A stretch of 33,551 nt of DNA from JBBQDZ01 sp038237515 (lineage in GTDB: Bacteria; Actinomycetota; Thermoleophilia; Gaiellales; Gaiellaceae). Below the pieces are notes generated by a model. It was not told where the DNA came from. It saw nothing but the letters and a program-made list of their open reading frames with translations, and did no database searches. This document shows positions 7,736 through 17,802 of this stretch, piece after piece; position 1 is the stretch's first letter, and every line of letters starts with the position of its first letter. A program made the position numbers and the translations under genes. The stretch covers positions 1 to 33,551 of the forward strand of contig JBBRYP010000053.1 in assembly GCA_038237515.1 (NCBI GenBank), given 5' to 3'.

Positions 7736-8776
7736 CTATTCGCCGTAGAGGCCCTCGACGAAGCGCGACAGCTCCAGCGCCGCCCCGCGCACGGACCGGA
7801 TCGCCTTGTCGTAGTCCATGCGCAGCGGGCCGAGCAGGCTGACGGACCCGAGCGACTGGTGGGTGAGGCCGTAGGAGGCACCGACGAGCGAGAGCTCCCG
7901 TAGCTCGGGCACGTCGAGCTCGTCGCCGACGCGGACGAGCAGACGCCCGGGATCGAGCGTCCATGCGAGTAGGTCGAGCACCGCGGCGCGCTGCTCGAGG
8001 ATCTCGAGCAGCCCCCGATATGAGCCGGCCTCCTCGGCGCGCAACTCGTCGAGAAGGCCGGCGGCGCCTCCGACGAACAGGCGCTGCTCCTCGCGCGCCG
8101 TGGCCGTGAACGCCGGCCGGAGCGTCGCCAGGAAGTCGCGCTCCCGCTCGGACAGGCTCGGATCGTCGAAGCGCCGGCGCAACGTGCGCGTGCCGAGGCG
8201 CTCGCCCTCGAGCTCTTCCGACAGGTACTCGCCTGCCCAGCGGACGAGGCCTGGATCGATGGGTGCACCCAGGCCGTACGTCCCCTTGTTGACGCCGCCG
8301 GTCGAGGTGATGACGACCACCATCACGACCTGGGGCTGGAGCAGCAGCACCTCGACGTGACGCACTGTCGCGCCCTCGATCGGCGGCGCGGACGCGAGCG
8401 CGAGCAGACGCGTGACCCGCGACAGCATGTCCGTCGTCTCCCGCAGCGCGTCCTCGACCTCCCGCCGCGGTTGGCTGAGCTCGAGCGGCGGCTCCGGGGG
8501 CCGCGGCTCGAGCCGGTCGAGCAGCTCGTCGACGTAGAAGCGGTAACCCCGCTCCGTGGGCACCCGGCCGGCGGACGTGTGCGGGTGCGTCAGCAGGCCG
8601 TGCTGCTCGAGCTCGGCGAGCTCGCTCCTGACCGTGGAGGGCGAGACGGGGAGCCGCGTTCGCTCGACGAGGGCCTTCGAGCCGACGGGCTGGCTCGAGT
8701 GCACGTACTCTTCGACCACGATCTTCAGGATCGCGCGCTGGCGATCGGTGAGCATAGATCTTGCGCTGACATTCAT
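7736..8776 (-). CDS. hrcA: Heat-inducible transcription repressor HrcA
   Basis: HrcA represses class I heat-shock genes by binding CIRCE operators and is helped by GroEL. The 346-residue protein has the N-terminal winged helix (LTDRQRAILKIVVEEYV, then SPSTVRSELAELEQHGLL) and the SAGRVPTERGYRFYVD motif near residues 68-83. The GAF-like core and the C-terminal SLLGPLRMDYDKAI segment are also present. Length is normal. I use ATG 8776; the internal ATG 8755 (MLTDRQ) is the start typical of homologues and is equally possible. It follows hemW by 17 nt. I found no CIRCE-type TTAGCACTC/GAGTGCTAA element in the window, so its targets presumably lie elsewhere. Confidence 0.94.
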   Translation of the reverse strand: MNVSARSMLTDRQRAILKIVVEEYVHSSQPVGSKALVERTRLPVSPSTVRSELAELEQHGLLTHPHTSAGRVPTERGYRFYVDELLDRLEPRPPEPPLELSQPRREVEDALRETTDMLSRVTRLLALASAPPIEGATVRHVEVLLLQPQVVMVVVITSTGGVNKGTYGLGAPIDPGLVRWAGEYLSEELEGERLGTRTLRRRFDDPSLSERERDFLATLRPAFTATAREEQRLFVGGAAGLLDELRAEEAGSYRGLLEILEQRAAVLDLLAWTLDPGRLLVRVGDELDVPELRELSLVGASYGLTHQSLGSVSLLGPLRMDYDKAIRSVRGAALELSRFVEGLYGE

Positions 8777-8793
8777 CGGCTTTACAGGAAACT

Positions 8794-9927
8794 TTAGGTC
8801 AGAAGCTCGGCGGTGACACCGCCGCCGAGAAACCGACCGCGCCGGGTCAGCGAGATCGTCCGGGACGCGCGCAGCCCCGCCGTATCGACCGCTGCGAGCC
8901 CAAGGCTCACCAGCCGCCGGAGAGCATCGTCGTCGACCTCGTCCGCGACCTCCGCGAGCGGCAGCCCCTCCTCGAGGCGCAGGCCGAGCAACAAACGCTC
9001 CCGCCTGCGCGTCTCCTCCGTCAGCGGCTCGAGCTCCCTCGGCGGCTTCTCGCGCCGGCCGAGGGCTGCGACGTAGGTGGGGAGCCGCGGGGTGTTCCGG
9101 CGCCGGAGGCCGTCGACGGTGGAGACAGCGCCGACGCCGAGGCCGACGTAGTCGCGCCCGAGCCAGTAGCCGAGGTTGTGCCGTGCCCGCAGGTCGCGCC
9201 GGTCGCCTGCTCGAGGCTCGCGGCAGAAGTTCGCGGTCTCGTACCAACGGTAACCGCTGCCGGTGAGGACATCCACCACGACCTCGAAGTAGGATTCCAT
9301 CGACTCGGCCTGCCTCGCGAGCTCCTGCCCGTGGCCAAGGGTGAAGCGCGTGCCGGGCTTCGCCTCCAGCTCGTAGCAGGAGAGATGCTCGGGATCGAGC
9401 CCGAGAGCCTCGCGCAGGTCGTGCTCGAGGTCGGCTCTGCTCTGCCCGGGGATGCCGTAGACGAGATCGAGGGAGATGTTGGCAATCCCGCCGACATCCC
9501 GCAGAGTGTGGACCGCTCGCCGAACGTCCCCCGGCCCACCCCGGCGCTCGAGCACCTCGAGGAGGTGCGGCTGGAAGCTCTGGGCGCCGAGCGAGACGCG
9601 GTTGACGCCGGTCTCGCGGAGCAGCTCGGCGAGCTCCGACGTCACCGTTTCCGGGTTCGCCTCGACCGTCACCTCGTCGGCAGGCGGCAGTGCGGCGAGC
9701 AGGCGTCGCAGAGCGGCGGGCGCGGTGAAGGTCGGCGTGCCGCCGCCGAGGGACACCGTCTCGAGTCTTCCTGCGAGGGTGCTCCGCTCGAGCTCCAGCT
9801 CGGCCAGCACCGCGGCCACGTATGGCTCGTGCTCGGCCGGGCGCCCGACGACGGTGACGAAGTCGCAGTAGCCGCACCGGTGCGCGCAGAAGGGCAGGTG
9901 CACGTAGACGTGGCGGACGCCGCTCAC
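8794..9927 (-). CDS. hemW: Heme chaperone HemW (HemN-like radical SAM)
   Basis: HemW is a radical-SAM protein that binds heme and passes it to target proteins; it was formerly annotated as oxygen-independent coproporphyrinogen oxidase. The 377-residue product has HLPFCAHRCGYCDF with C14, C18 and C21. The CxxxCxxC spacing is followed by D, not the extra cysteine of true HemN. It also has GGGTPT near residue 60 and the C-terminal HemN domain (RHNLGYWLGRDYVGLG). The GTG start overlaps the upstream stop (GTGA). The hemW-hrcA-dnaJ order is common in Gram-positive bacteria. Confidence 0.93.
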   Translation of the reverse strand: MSGVRHVYVHLPFCAHRCGYCDFVTVVGRPAEHEPYVAAVLAELELERSTLAGRLETVSLGGGTPTFTAPAALRRLLAALPPADEVTVEANPETVTSELAELLRETGVNRVSLGAQSFQPHLLEVLERRGGPGDVRRAVHTLRDVGGIANISLDLVYGIPGQSRADLEHDLREALGLDPEHLSCYELEAKPGTRFTLGHGQELARQAESMESYFEVVVDVLTGSGYRWYETANFCREPRAGDRRDLRARHNLGYWLGRDYVGLGVGAVSTVDGLRRRNTPRLPTYVAALGRREKPPRELEPLTEETRRRERLLLGLRLEEGLPLAEVADEVDDDALRRLVSLGLAAVDTAGLRASRTISLTRRGRFLGGGVTAELLT

Positions 9928-10277
9928 CGCTGGGGATTCCGGGCTGCGTCGTAGGCAGCCACCGCCCGCTTCCCCGCGACGAGGCGCCAGGCCTCCTCGA
10001 CGAGCTCCGCGAGCTCGTCGCAATCGACCAAGTCGAGCCGGACGAGGACGAAGGGGTAGTCCTCGTAATGCGGTGTCACGTAGAAGATCTCCGGCTGCTC
10101 GTGCACGAGCGCGAGCCGCTCCTCCGGATCGACCCTCAGCACCAGCGTCTCCCCCTCGTCGCGCAGCCGCGCGAGCAGCGACTTGCGAACGCGCAACGCC
10201 GGCGTTCCGTACGAGGCGCCGTCCTCGGTGCCGGGCAGCCGGAGCGCGAGCCTGCGAACGTCCTCCCAACCCGGCAC
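9924..10277 (-). CDS. MmcQ/YjbR family protein
   Basis: This is a 117-residue protein of the MmcQ/YjbR family, which has a CyaY-like fold. Features are the opening WEDVRRLALRLPGTEDGASYGTPALRV, the central VHEQPEIFYVTPHYEDYPFVLVRL and the terminal helix with EEAWRLVAGKRAVAAY. The family has been proposed to bind DNA, but no function is established. The GTG start is 2 nt after the lepA stop, and its own stop overlaps the hemW start, so it is translated within the lepA-hemW transcript. It is a small insertion into the usual lepA-hemW adjacency. Confidence 0.88.
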   Translation of the reverse strand: MPGWEDVRRLALRLPGTEDGASYGTPALRVRKSLLARLRDEGETLVLRVDPEERLALVHEQPEIFYVTPHYEDYPFVLVRLDLVDCDELAELVEEAWRLVAGKRAVAAYDAARNPQR

Positions 10278-10279
10278 GT

Positions 10280-12067
<1,788 letters not shown>

Positions 12068-12088
12068 GGGCGACCGCCGATCGTAGCT

Positions 12089-12147
12089 AGCGACTTCCCC
12101 GGAGGATTGCTGTCGACAGCGCGGAACGACCGGTGAGGGAAGTCGCT
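12089..12147. repeat. Inverted repeat with ACTTCCC arms in the murJ-lepA gap
   Basis: AGCGACTTCCC at 12089-12099 is the perfect reverse complement of GGGAAGTCGCT at 12137-12147, with 37 bases between. The arms resemble those before argB (23093-23151, GCTACTTCCCCC type), and both sites have TAGCTAG next to one arm. It lies between the murJ stop and the lepA start. It may be a hairpin in the lepA leader or one member of a small repeat family. Confidence 0.6.
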
Positions 12148-12226
12148 TTCCCCAGGGGTGCGCCTCGGGATCTCTTCCCGGCGCCGCGCGCGCGGTAGAA
12201 TACGCGGCGCAGAGGCGGTTCGACCG

Positions 12227-13801
12227 CTACGCGCGCCGAAAGCGATCGCGCAAAGACAGTAGCGTCTCGAGCTCGCGGACGCGGAGCAATCGACAGACGA
12301 TCAGGTAGACGGCGCCGCCGGCGGTGAGCGCGGCGCCGAGGGAAAGGACCTGTCCGCCGAGGGAGCGACCCGCGAGGCGGTCGAAGGCGTACCAGACGCC
12401 GTAGGACACGGCGGCTAGGCCCCCGGCGGCAGCGGCGACGCGTGCTAGCGCCCGAAGCGTCTCCCCGAGCTCGATCCGCTCGATCCGGCGTCGGAGGAAC
12501 ACGAGGAGCGCCGCCGTCGCGGCGACGTTCGCGAGCGATGTCGACAGAGGGATGCCCCACGTTCCGACGCGGTAGAAGGCGGCGTCCAGAGCCGCGTTCA
12601 GCGCCAGGTTCGCGAGCGCGATCGCCGTCGGCACCCAGTTCGACTGGAGACTGAAGAACGCTCGGTTCAGCATCAGCATCACGCCGTTGAACGTGAGGCC
12701 CGCGGAGAACGCTGCGAGCGCGGCCGCGACGACCGGGGTCTGGTTCGGCTCGAAGCGACCGCGCTGGTAGAGGAGGCGCACGATCGGCTCCGCGAGCAGG
12801 GCGCAGACGACGCTCGCGGGAACGAGGAGGAACGCGATCTGGCGCAGGCCGACGCCGACGGTGCGGCGGAACCCCTCGAGGTCGCCACGGGCGGCGAGCC
12901 GCGCGAGCGACGGGAACAGCACCGTCGCGACCGCGACCGAGAACATCCCCTGCGGGAGCATGTAGATCCGGAATGCCTTGTCGATCGCGTTCGGGGACAG
13001 CTGCGGGTCGATCAGGCGGGAGGCGAAGAGCGAGTCGATGACTGCGTTGACGTTGATGAGGCCAAGGCCGAGCGTCACCGGCACCATCAGCGCGAAGACG
13101 CGCCGGACGGCCGGGTCGCGCCAGTCGACGACGAGCTGAAGCCGGCCGTCCCGGCCGCGCAGCCACGGGAGCGGGAGCAGCACCTGGATCACCGTTCCGG
13201 CGAGGATCGCAACCGCGTAGACGTAGAGCTTCGCGTCGATCGAGCCCGCGTGCGGGACGCCCAGGGCGAGGCCCGCGATGATCGCGAGATTCCAGAAGAC
13301 CGGAGTCAGCGCGGGCACCGTGAAGTGCTCGTAGCTGTTGAGGATTCCGACGACGATCCCCGAGACTCCGAGGAGCGCCACGATCGGAAAGAGCACACGC
13401 GAGAGGCCGACGGCAAGGGATCTGTCGCCGCCGGGATCTCCAAACGGGGCGATCACGAGCGGCGCGATCACGATGAAGAGCGCCGTCAGCGCGCCGAGCC
13501 CGAGCAGCATCAGCCAGAAGAGGCTGGAGGCGACCCGCCACGCCCGTTTCCGCTCGCCCTTCTCGAGGAGCTCGCTGAAGACGGGGACGAATGCCGACGA
13601 CAGCGCCGCGTCGGCCACGAGAGCTCGCACCAGATTGGGAACCTGGAACGCCACCGTGAAGGCGTTGATGCGGCCCGCTGCACCGAAGTAGTAGGCGGCG
13701 ACGATCTCGCGGACGAGCCCGAGGACGCGGGAGAGCCCGGTGGCGAGGGAGAAGATCGCGGTCGACCACACGAGTCGACGACCCGCTCCGGCCTCGTCCA
13801 C
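12227..13801 (-). CDS. murJ: Lipid II flippase MurJ (MviN family)
   Basis: MurJ moves lipid II across the membrane for peptidoglycan synthesis. The 524-residue protein is hydrophobic throughout, with about 14 predicted membrane segments. It has the family opening LATGLSRVLGLVREIVAAYYFG, a basic loop near residues 75-85 and RAFFSLQSNWVPTAIAL in the second half. Length is normal. The GTG start lies 107 bp from the divergent rpsT gene. A weak 5-bp hairpin (GCGGT/ACCGC) follows the stop. Naming it MurJ, not just an MviN-like transporter, is by family. Confidence 0.9.
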   Translation of the reverse strand: MDEAGAGRRLVWSTAIFSLATGLSRVLGLVREIVAAYYFGAAGRINAFTVAFQVPNLVRALVADAALSSAFVPVFSELLEKGERKRAWRVASSLFWLMLLGLGALTALFIVIAPLVIAPFGDPGGDRSLAVGLSRVLFPIVALLGVSGIVVGILNSYEHFTVPALTPVFWNLAIIAGLALGVPHAGSIDAKLYVYAVAILAGTVIQVLLPLPWLRGRDGRLQLVVDWRDPAVRRVFALMVPVTLGLGLINVNAVIDSLFASRLIDPQLSPNAIDKAFRIYMLPQGMFSVAVATVLFPSLARLAARGDLEGFRRTVGVGLRQIAFLLVPASVVCALLAEPIVRLLYQRGRFEPNQTPVVAAALAAFSAGLTFNGVMLMLNRAFFSLQSNWVPTAIALANLALNAALDAAFYRVGTWGIPLSTSLANVAATAALLVFLRRRIERIELGETLRALARVAAAAGGLAAVSYGVWYAFDRLAGRSLGGQVLSLGAALTAGGAVYLIVCRLLRVRELETLLSLRDRFRRA

Positions 13802-13876
13802 GCGGCGAGTATAGGGAGGGGCTCGGCCGCCTCCGCCAGGCGATCCCGCTTGTGCTCCCGCTTTGGTACGATCGTT

Positions 13877-13908
13877 CCAGCCCGCGCTTCAGCGGGCGTT
13901 TTCACGCC
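13877..13908 (+). promoter_or_regulatory. rpsT leader with alternative hairpins
   Basis: Just before rpsT the leader contains GCCCGC and GCGGGC arms around GCTTCA, followed by GTTTTC. This resembles a small terminator. A second possible hairpin, GGCG/CGCC, uses part of the same right arm and ends at the ATG. The two exclude each other and there is no ribosome binding site, so S20 expression may be controlled here. A TGGTACGAT extended -10-like sequence lies about 15 nt upstream. S20 is autoregulated in some bacteria; for this site that is inference. Confidence 0.4.
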
Positions 13909-14172
13909 ATGCCGAACATCAAGCAGCAAGAGAAACGGGTCCGTACAGCCGCGCGCGAACGGCTCCAGAACCTGCGCTACCGCTCCACGGTCAAGACGCT
14001 GACGAAGCGTCTCGAGGCGGCGGTTGCGGAGGGCGACGCGGGAACGATCGCGAACGAGCATCGAGAGCTCGTTCGCTGGATCGACAAGGCCGCGTCCCGA
14101 GGTGCGATGCACCGGAACACCGCGTCGCGCAAGAAGTCCGGCGCCGCGCGGCTCGTGCGGCCCTCCTCCTAG
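13909..14172 (+). CDS. rpsT: 30S ribosomal protein S20
   Basis: S20 binds 16S rRNA early in 30S assembly. The 87-residue protein is strongly basic, with the family opening MPNIKQQEKRVRTAARERLQN and the conserved tail AASRGAMHRNTASRKKS. The ATG at 13909 gives the standard N-terminus; a longer upstream reading is rejected. It is the only plus-strand gene in the first 17 kb and sits between murJ and holA. Its TAG stop shares the CTAG tetranucleotide (14169-14172) with the stop of convergent holA. Confidence 0.96.
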   Translation: MPNIKQQEKRVRTAARERLQNLRYRSTVKTLTKRLEAAVAEGDAGTIANEHRELVRWIDKAASRGAMHRNTASRKKSGAARLVRPSS

Positions 14173-15164
14173 CGCGATCCCTCTCGCGGCCCGGCCGCGA
14201 CAGGTCGGTCGCCAGTCAGCTCGACGAGAGCCCGTTCCAGCTCGAGCTCTCCCGCAAGGCGGCTCCCACCTTTCAGCGCCCGGTCGAGAGCAGCCAGGCG
14301 CACGACCGCCCCACGCAGCTCCTCGACCCCGAAGTTGCGCGCCTGCGAATACAGCCTCTCCACGTAGAAACGGTGCCGCTTCAGTCGTGTGGCCGCGTCT
14401 CGCGGAGCGATGCCCTGCTCCTCGAGAGCCTGGCAGGCGCGCACGCGCGAGACGTGGCTTCCGAGGGTCCCTGCCATCCGCGTCAGCTCCCGTCTCGCGT
14501 CACTCGCCTGCTCGAGCTGACCCTCGGCGGCGCGGAGCACACCAGCGATGTCGCGCTTGCCCCAGGCGTCGGTGAGGGCAAACGACGAGGTTCCAGGCCG
14601 CGCCGCCACGAGCGCCTGGACATCCGCCTCCGTCAGCGGGTCGTCCCCGGCCCAGGTGGCGAGCTTGTGGATCTCGCTCGACAGCTCGTCGAGGTTCTCG
14701 CCGGCCAGCTCCACGAGTACCTCCGCGACGTCGCGGCTGACCTTGATGCCCAGGCGATCGAAGTGCTCGACGACCCAGTGCGGCAGCTTGCCCTTCGCGA
14801 CGTCGTAGGCCAGCACCTCGCCGCCCTTGGCGCACGTCCTGGCAAGGGCCGAGTCGATCTTCAGCTCGGCCGCGACGAGCGCCACGACCGTCGCGGGAGC
14901 TGGGGTCACCATGTAAGCGGCGAGGGCTTTCGTGTCGGCAGCCTTCCACGCCTCGGCCTGCTCAACGACGAGGAGTCGACCCCGATCGGCGAAGAGACCC
15001 AGGGCGTTGCAGGCTGCCACCAGCGCCTCGCCGCTCGTCTCGTTCGCGAGGAGGACCTCGACGGCGTCTGGTGCGAACCGTCCACGGAGTCGCTCGAGCG
15101 CTCGCGCGATCTTCGGCCGGTCGCTTCCGCAGAGGAGGTAGACGGGCTTCAGCTCATCCGGCAC
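14169..15164 (-). CDS. holA: DNA polymerase III subunit delta
   Basis: HolA is the delta subunit of the clamp loader, which opens the sliding clamp. The 331-residue protein has the AAA+-like fold of the delta family, with the opening ELKPVYLLCGSD, the KLPHWVVEHF lid region and SRDVAEVLVELAGENLDELSSEIHKLATW in domain II. The C-terminal collar domain has helices ending in LKRHRFYVERLYSQARNF and DRALKGG. The GTG at 15164 overlaps the end of comEC by 16 nt. The comEA-comEC-holA-rpsT order is conserved in Gram-positive bacteria. Its stop overlaps that of convergent rpsT. Confidence 0.93.
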   Translation of the reverse strand: MPDELKPVYLLCGSDRPKIARALERLRGRFAPDAVEVLLANETSGEALVAACNALGLFADRGRLLVVEQAEAWKAADTKALAAYMVTPAPATVVALVAAELKIDSALARTCAKGGEVLAYDVAKGKLPHWVVEHFDRLGIKVSRDVAEVLVELAGENLDELSSEIHKLATWAGDDPLTEADVQALVAARPGTSSFALTDAWGKRDIAGVLRAAEGQLEQASDARRELTRMAGTLGSHVSRVRACQALEEQGIAPRDAATRLKRHRFYVERLYSQARNFGVEELRGAVVRLAALDRALKGGSRLAGELELERALVELTGDRPVAAGPREGSR

Positions 15165-16603
15165 CGCCTCCAAGCATAGGCTGCGGCACCGCCGGCTCCG
15201 ATCGCCACGAGTGCGCCGGCTTGGGCGCCGCGGAGCTGGGCGAGGGGGAGGCCTCCCACGAGTCGTGCACACCAAGCCAGGTAGCTCGCGCACACTCCCG
15301 CGAGGGCAGCCGACAGAATGGCCGCGCCTGGAGCGAGAGGATGGATCGCTGCCGCGAGGAAGGCGAGGCCGAGCAACGGAACCATCGCGGGAGCGGCGAG
15401 AACGTTCGCCGGGACGGCGAGGAGGGGCAGCGCCCGGAACTGGAGCCAGACGATCGGCGCGGTGACGATGCTGCACGCGATCGTCACCGCGAGAACCTCG
15501 GCCAGGGGCCCGGGGACGGGATAGCCGTCGAGCCGGCGCCGGATCCGCGGGGCGACCGTGAAGATCGCGAGGACGGCCGCGAACGACAGCTCGAACCCCG
15601 CGTCGAGGACGGTGTAGGGGTTCCACGCGAGCAGCGCGAGTGCGCCGAGCAACAGGAAGTACCAGCGGTCACGCTGCCGTGCGGTCAGCCACGCGAGCGA
15701 TCCGAGGACGCCCACGATGCCGGCGCGAACGACCGAAGGCTGCGCACCGACGGCGAGTACATAGGCGGCGATGGCGGCAATCGCCGCAAGCTCAGCTACC
15801 CACCGAGAGAGCCCCAGCAGCCACGCCAGCCCGAGTGCGCCACCTGCGAGGAGCGCGACGTTCTGACCCGAGACCGCCAGAAGGTGATAGAGGCCCGAGG
15901 CGCGGAAGCGGTCGCGAAGATCGCGCGAGAGGCCGCTGTCGTCGCCGAGGACGATGCCGACGAGGAGGGCTCGGCGCTCACCGCTCGTCCCGGAGCGAAG
16001 TGCACCCGCGATGCTCGAGCGGATCCCGTCGGCGACCCCTCCGAGGCCCGTCCGCCGACCCGCCAGGTGCCAGCGATCGACCCGCACCACGACGTGGATC
16101 CCGCGGCGCCACAGATAGCGCCGCTCGTCGAAGCCGTGTGACGGGCCGCGTGGAAGCGCGATCTGGGCAAGCACGCGCAGGCGGGCCCCTTGCGGAGGAA
16201 GGCGCCCGCGCGGGAGCTCGAGCAGGACCGACTCCCTGAGCCTGTGCGCGTGCCAGACGAGCATCTCACCGGGGGCGCGCAGCTCGAATCGCCCAGGCTT
16301 CGCCGGACCGGTGACCACCACGAGCCCGCGCTCCGCTCGTCCAACCTCGTCCAGAAGCGGGCTACGGTCGATCGCGTCGAGCCGCGCGCTCCCCCACGCC
16401 CAACCGGTCACCGCCAGGCCGAACGCGAGCACCCCAAATCGCATCTCGTCCGGCCACACGATTCCCACTACCAGGGACGCCGCTGCGACGCCGCCCGCGG
16501 CGAGGAGATGCCCCGCTCGCACGACGTTCGCCGTCGCGATACCCGCGCAGAGTGCGGCGACGAGGACGTGCGGAGACGCCCAGGAGCGGCCGGCGCCGGT
16601 CAC
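15149..16603 (-). CDS. comEC: ComEC/Rec2 channel protein without the beta-lactamase-like domain
   Basis: ComEC is the inner-membrane channel for single-stranded DNA in natural transformation. The 484-residue protein has an N-terminal DUF4131-type region with two membrane segments and an OB-like part (RLRVLAQIALPRGPSHGFDERRYL). The Competence domain follows, with HLLAVSGQNVALL and AQPSVVRAGIVG. Family members often run to 700-800 residues with a C-terminal metallo-beta-lactamase-like domain. That domain is missing here: the protein stops after the last membrane helices and holA follows directly. The GTG start overlaps the comEA stop (GTGA). Confidence 0.92.
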   Translation of the reverse strand: MTGAGRSWASPHVLVAALCAGIATANVVRAGHLLAAGGVAAASLVVGIVWPDEMRFGVLAFGLAVTGWAWGSARLDAIDRSPLLDEVGRAERGLVVVTGPAKPGRFELRAPGEMLVWHAHRLRESVLLELPRGRLPPQGARLRVLAQIALPRGPSHGFDERRYLWRRGIHVVVRVDRWHLAGRRTGLGGVADGIRSSIAGALRSGTSGERRALLVGIVLGDDSGLSRDLRDRFRASGLYHLLAVSGQNVALLAGGALGLAWLLGLSRWVAELAAIAAIAAYVLAVGAQPSVVRAGIVGVLGSLAWLTARQRDRWYFLLLGALALLAWNPYTVLDAGFELSFAAVLAIFTVAPRIRRRLDGYPVPGPLAEVLAVTIACSIVTAPIVWLQFRALPLLAVPANVLAAPAMVPLLGLAFLAAAIHPLAPGAAILSAALAGVCASYLAWCARLVGGLPLAQLRGAQAGALVAIGAGGAAAYAWRRCRMS

Positions 16604-17205
16604 GGGGCTACGAGATCCCGGAGCTGATCGAGCCGCGCAGGACCGATACCGGGAACGGCGTCGAGCTCATCCACGGACGAGAAGGCCCCGTGGGCGGTGC
16701 GGTAGTCGACGATCCTCTGGGCGGTGACCGGGCCGACACCCGGCAGCACGTCGAGATCCTCCACCGTGGCCGTGCTGAGGTGCACGGGGCCTGAGGGCGT
16801 CGCGGCCGCAACGGCTCCCGTGTGGCCCGAGCCGGTGGCGGCACCGGCCGGGGCATGCCGGGGGACGACCACCTGCTCACCGTCCGCGAGAGGGGCCGCG
16901 AGATTGACGAGCTCGACGTCCGCCGCCCTGGTCGGTCCACCGGCGCGCCGCACGGCGTCGGCGATCCGACCGCCCTGGCGGAGGTGGTACAGGCCGGGCC
17001 GCCTCACAGCGCCCACCACGTGCACGACGACGGGCGGCTGTCGAATCGCAGCGGGCGCAGGAGCCACGCGCGCAGTCCCGTGCGACGGCTCCGCCGTGCC
17101 GGCATTCGTGAGGTATCGACCGGCGAAGAACAGGACGACCGCTGCAGCCGCCAGGATGGCCAGTAGCGTCGATCGCGAGACGGGAAGGCGTTCCATGTCG
17201 TCCAT
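16600..17205 (-). CDS. comEA: Competence DNA receptor ComEA
   Basis: ComEA binds double-stranded DNA at the outer face of the membrane and passes it to ComEC. The protein is about 201 residues. It has one N-terminal membrane anchor (LLAILAAAAVVLFFAGRYL) and a proline/alanine linker. A SLBB domain follows (VVHVVGAVRRPGLYHLRQGG to ADGEQVVVP), then a tandem helix-hairpin-helix domain with LDVLPGVGPVTAQRIVDYR and LDAVPGIGPARLDQL. The start is uncertain: ATG 17205 or 17196. The upstream reading to 17280 crosses the likely promoter region shared with the divergent gene at 17287. Confidence 0.9.
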   Translation of the reverse strand: MDDMERLPVSRSTLLAILAAAAVVLFFAGRYLTNAGTAEPSHGTARVAPAPAAIRQPPVVVHVVGAVRRPGLYHLRQGGRIADAVRRAGGPTRAADVELVNLAAPLADGEQVVVPRHAPAGAATGSGHTGAVAAATPSGPVHLSTATVEDLDVLPGVGPVTAQRIVDYRTAHGAFSSVDELDAVPGIGPARLDQLRDLVAP

Positions 17206-17286
17206 CTTGACAACGGAGACGTACCGTCTTCGTGACGAATCTGTAACAAAAGTGAACGGCGGGCCGGGGTCCGGCATCATGTATGC

Positions 17287-17685
17287 ATGCGCTGGCCCGC
17301 GACGCTCTCGACTCTCGCCGTGCTGGCTCTGCCTGCCGCGGATGTAGCCGCGGCGGGCGGCTCCGGCGCAGCGGGTGTCTCAGTGCAACGCACCGGCCTC
17401 CACGGTGTCGTGACGCGAGGGCCGATCACACCGGTGTGCCGCACAGACGTGCCATGCGACGCGCCTGCGAGGAACGTGATGCTGACCTTCGTTTCGCCGG
17501 GGATGCCGCCGCTTCGGGTGCGCACCGATGGGGACGGCGCATATCGGATCCTTCTCCCGGTGGCGACCTACACCGTTTCCGCGGCACCGAGCGGCTTGAA
17601 GAGGAGCCCCTATCCTGCACACGTGAGGGTGCGGGCCGGGCACCTCGACCGCATCGACTTCTCGATCGACACCGGCATCCGCTGA
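17287..17685 (+). CDS. Small exported protein with a carboxypeptidase-regulatory-like fold
   Basis: This is a 132-residue protein with a signal peptide (MRWPATLSTLAVLALPAADVAAA) and a mature part of about 105 residues. GVVTRGPITPVC, then NVMLTFVSPGMPPLRVRTDGDGAYRILLPVATYTVSA, has the pattern of a carboxypeptidase-regulatory or Cna-B-like beta sandwich (the G-x-Y-R-I-x-L-P-x-x-x-Y turn). Two cysteines (PVC, VPC) could form a disulfide outside the cell. The function is unknown. It is divergent from comEA, with about 80 bp between the start codons, and convergent to leuS. Confidence 0.75.
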   Translation: MRWPATLSTLAVLALPAADVAAAGGSGAAGVSVQRTGLHGVVTRGPITPVCRTDVPCDAPARNVMLTFVSPGMPPLRVRTDGDGAYRILLPVATYTVSAAPSGLKRSPYPAHVRVRAGHLDRIDFSIDTGIR

Positions 17686-17802
17686 GCGCGCCGCCCGGCG
17701 GCACCGCACCTTGCTCTTCTCGAGGCTGGGAACTCGTAACGCCGTAACGCGTTTCCTTCAGAAGGACTTCTCAGCTCGGCCGAGGAGGCAAGGCCGCAAG
17801 GA

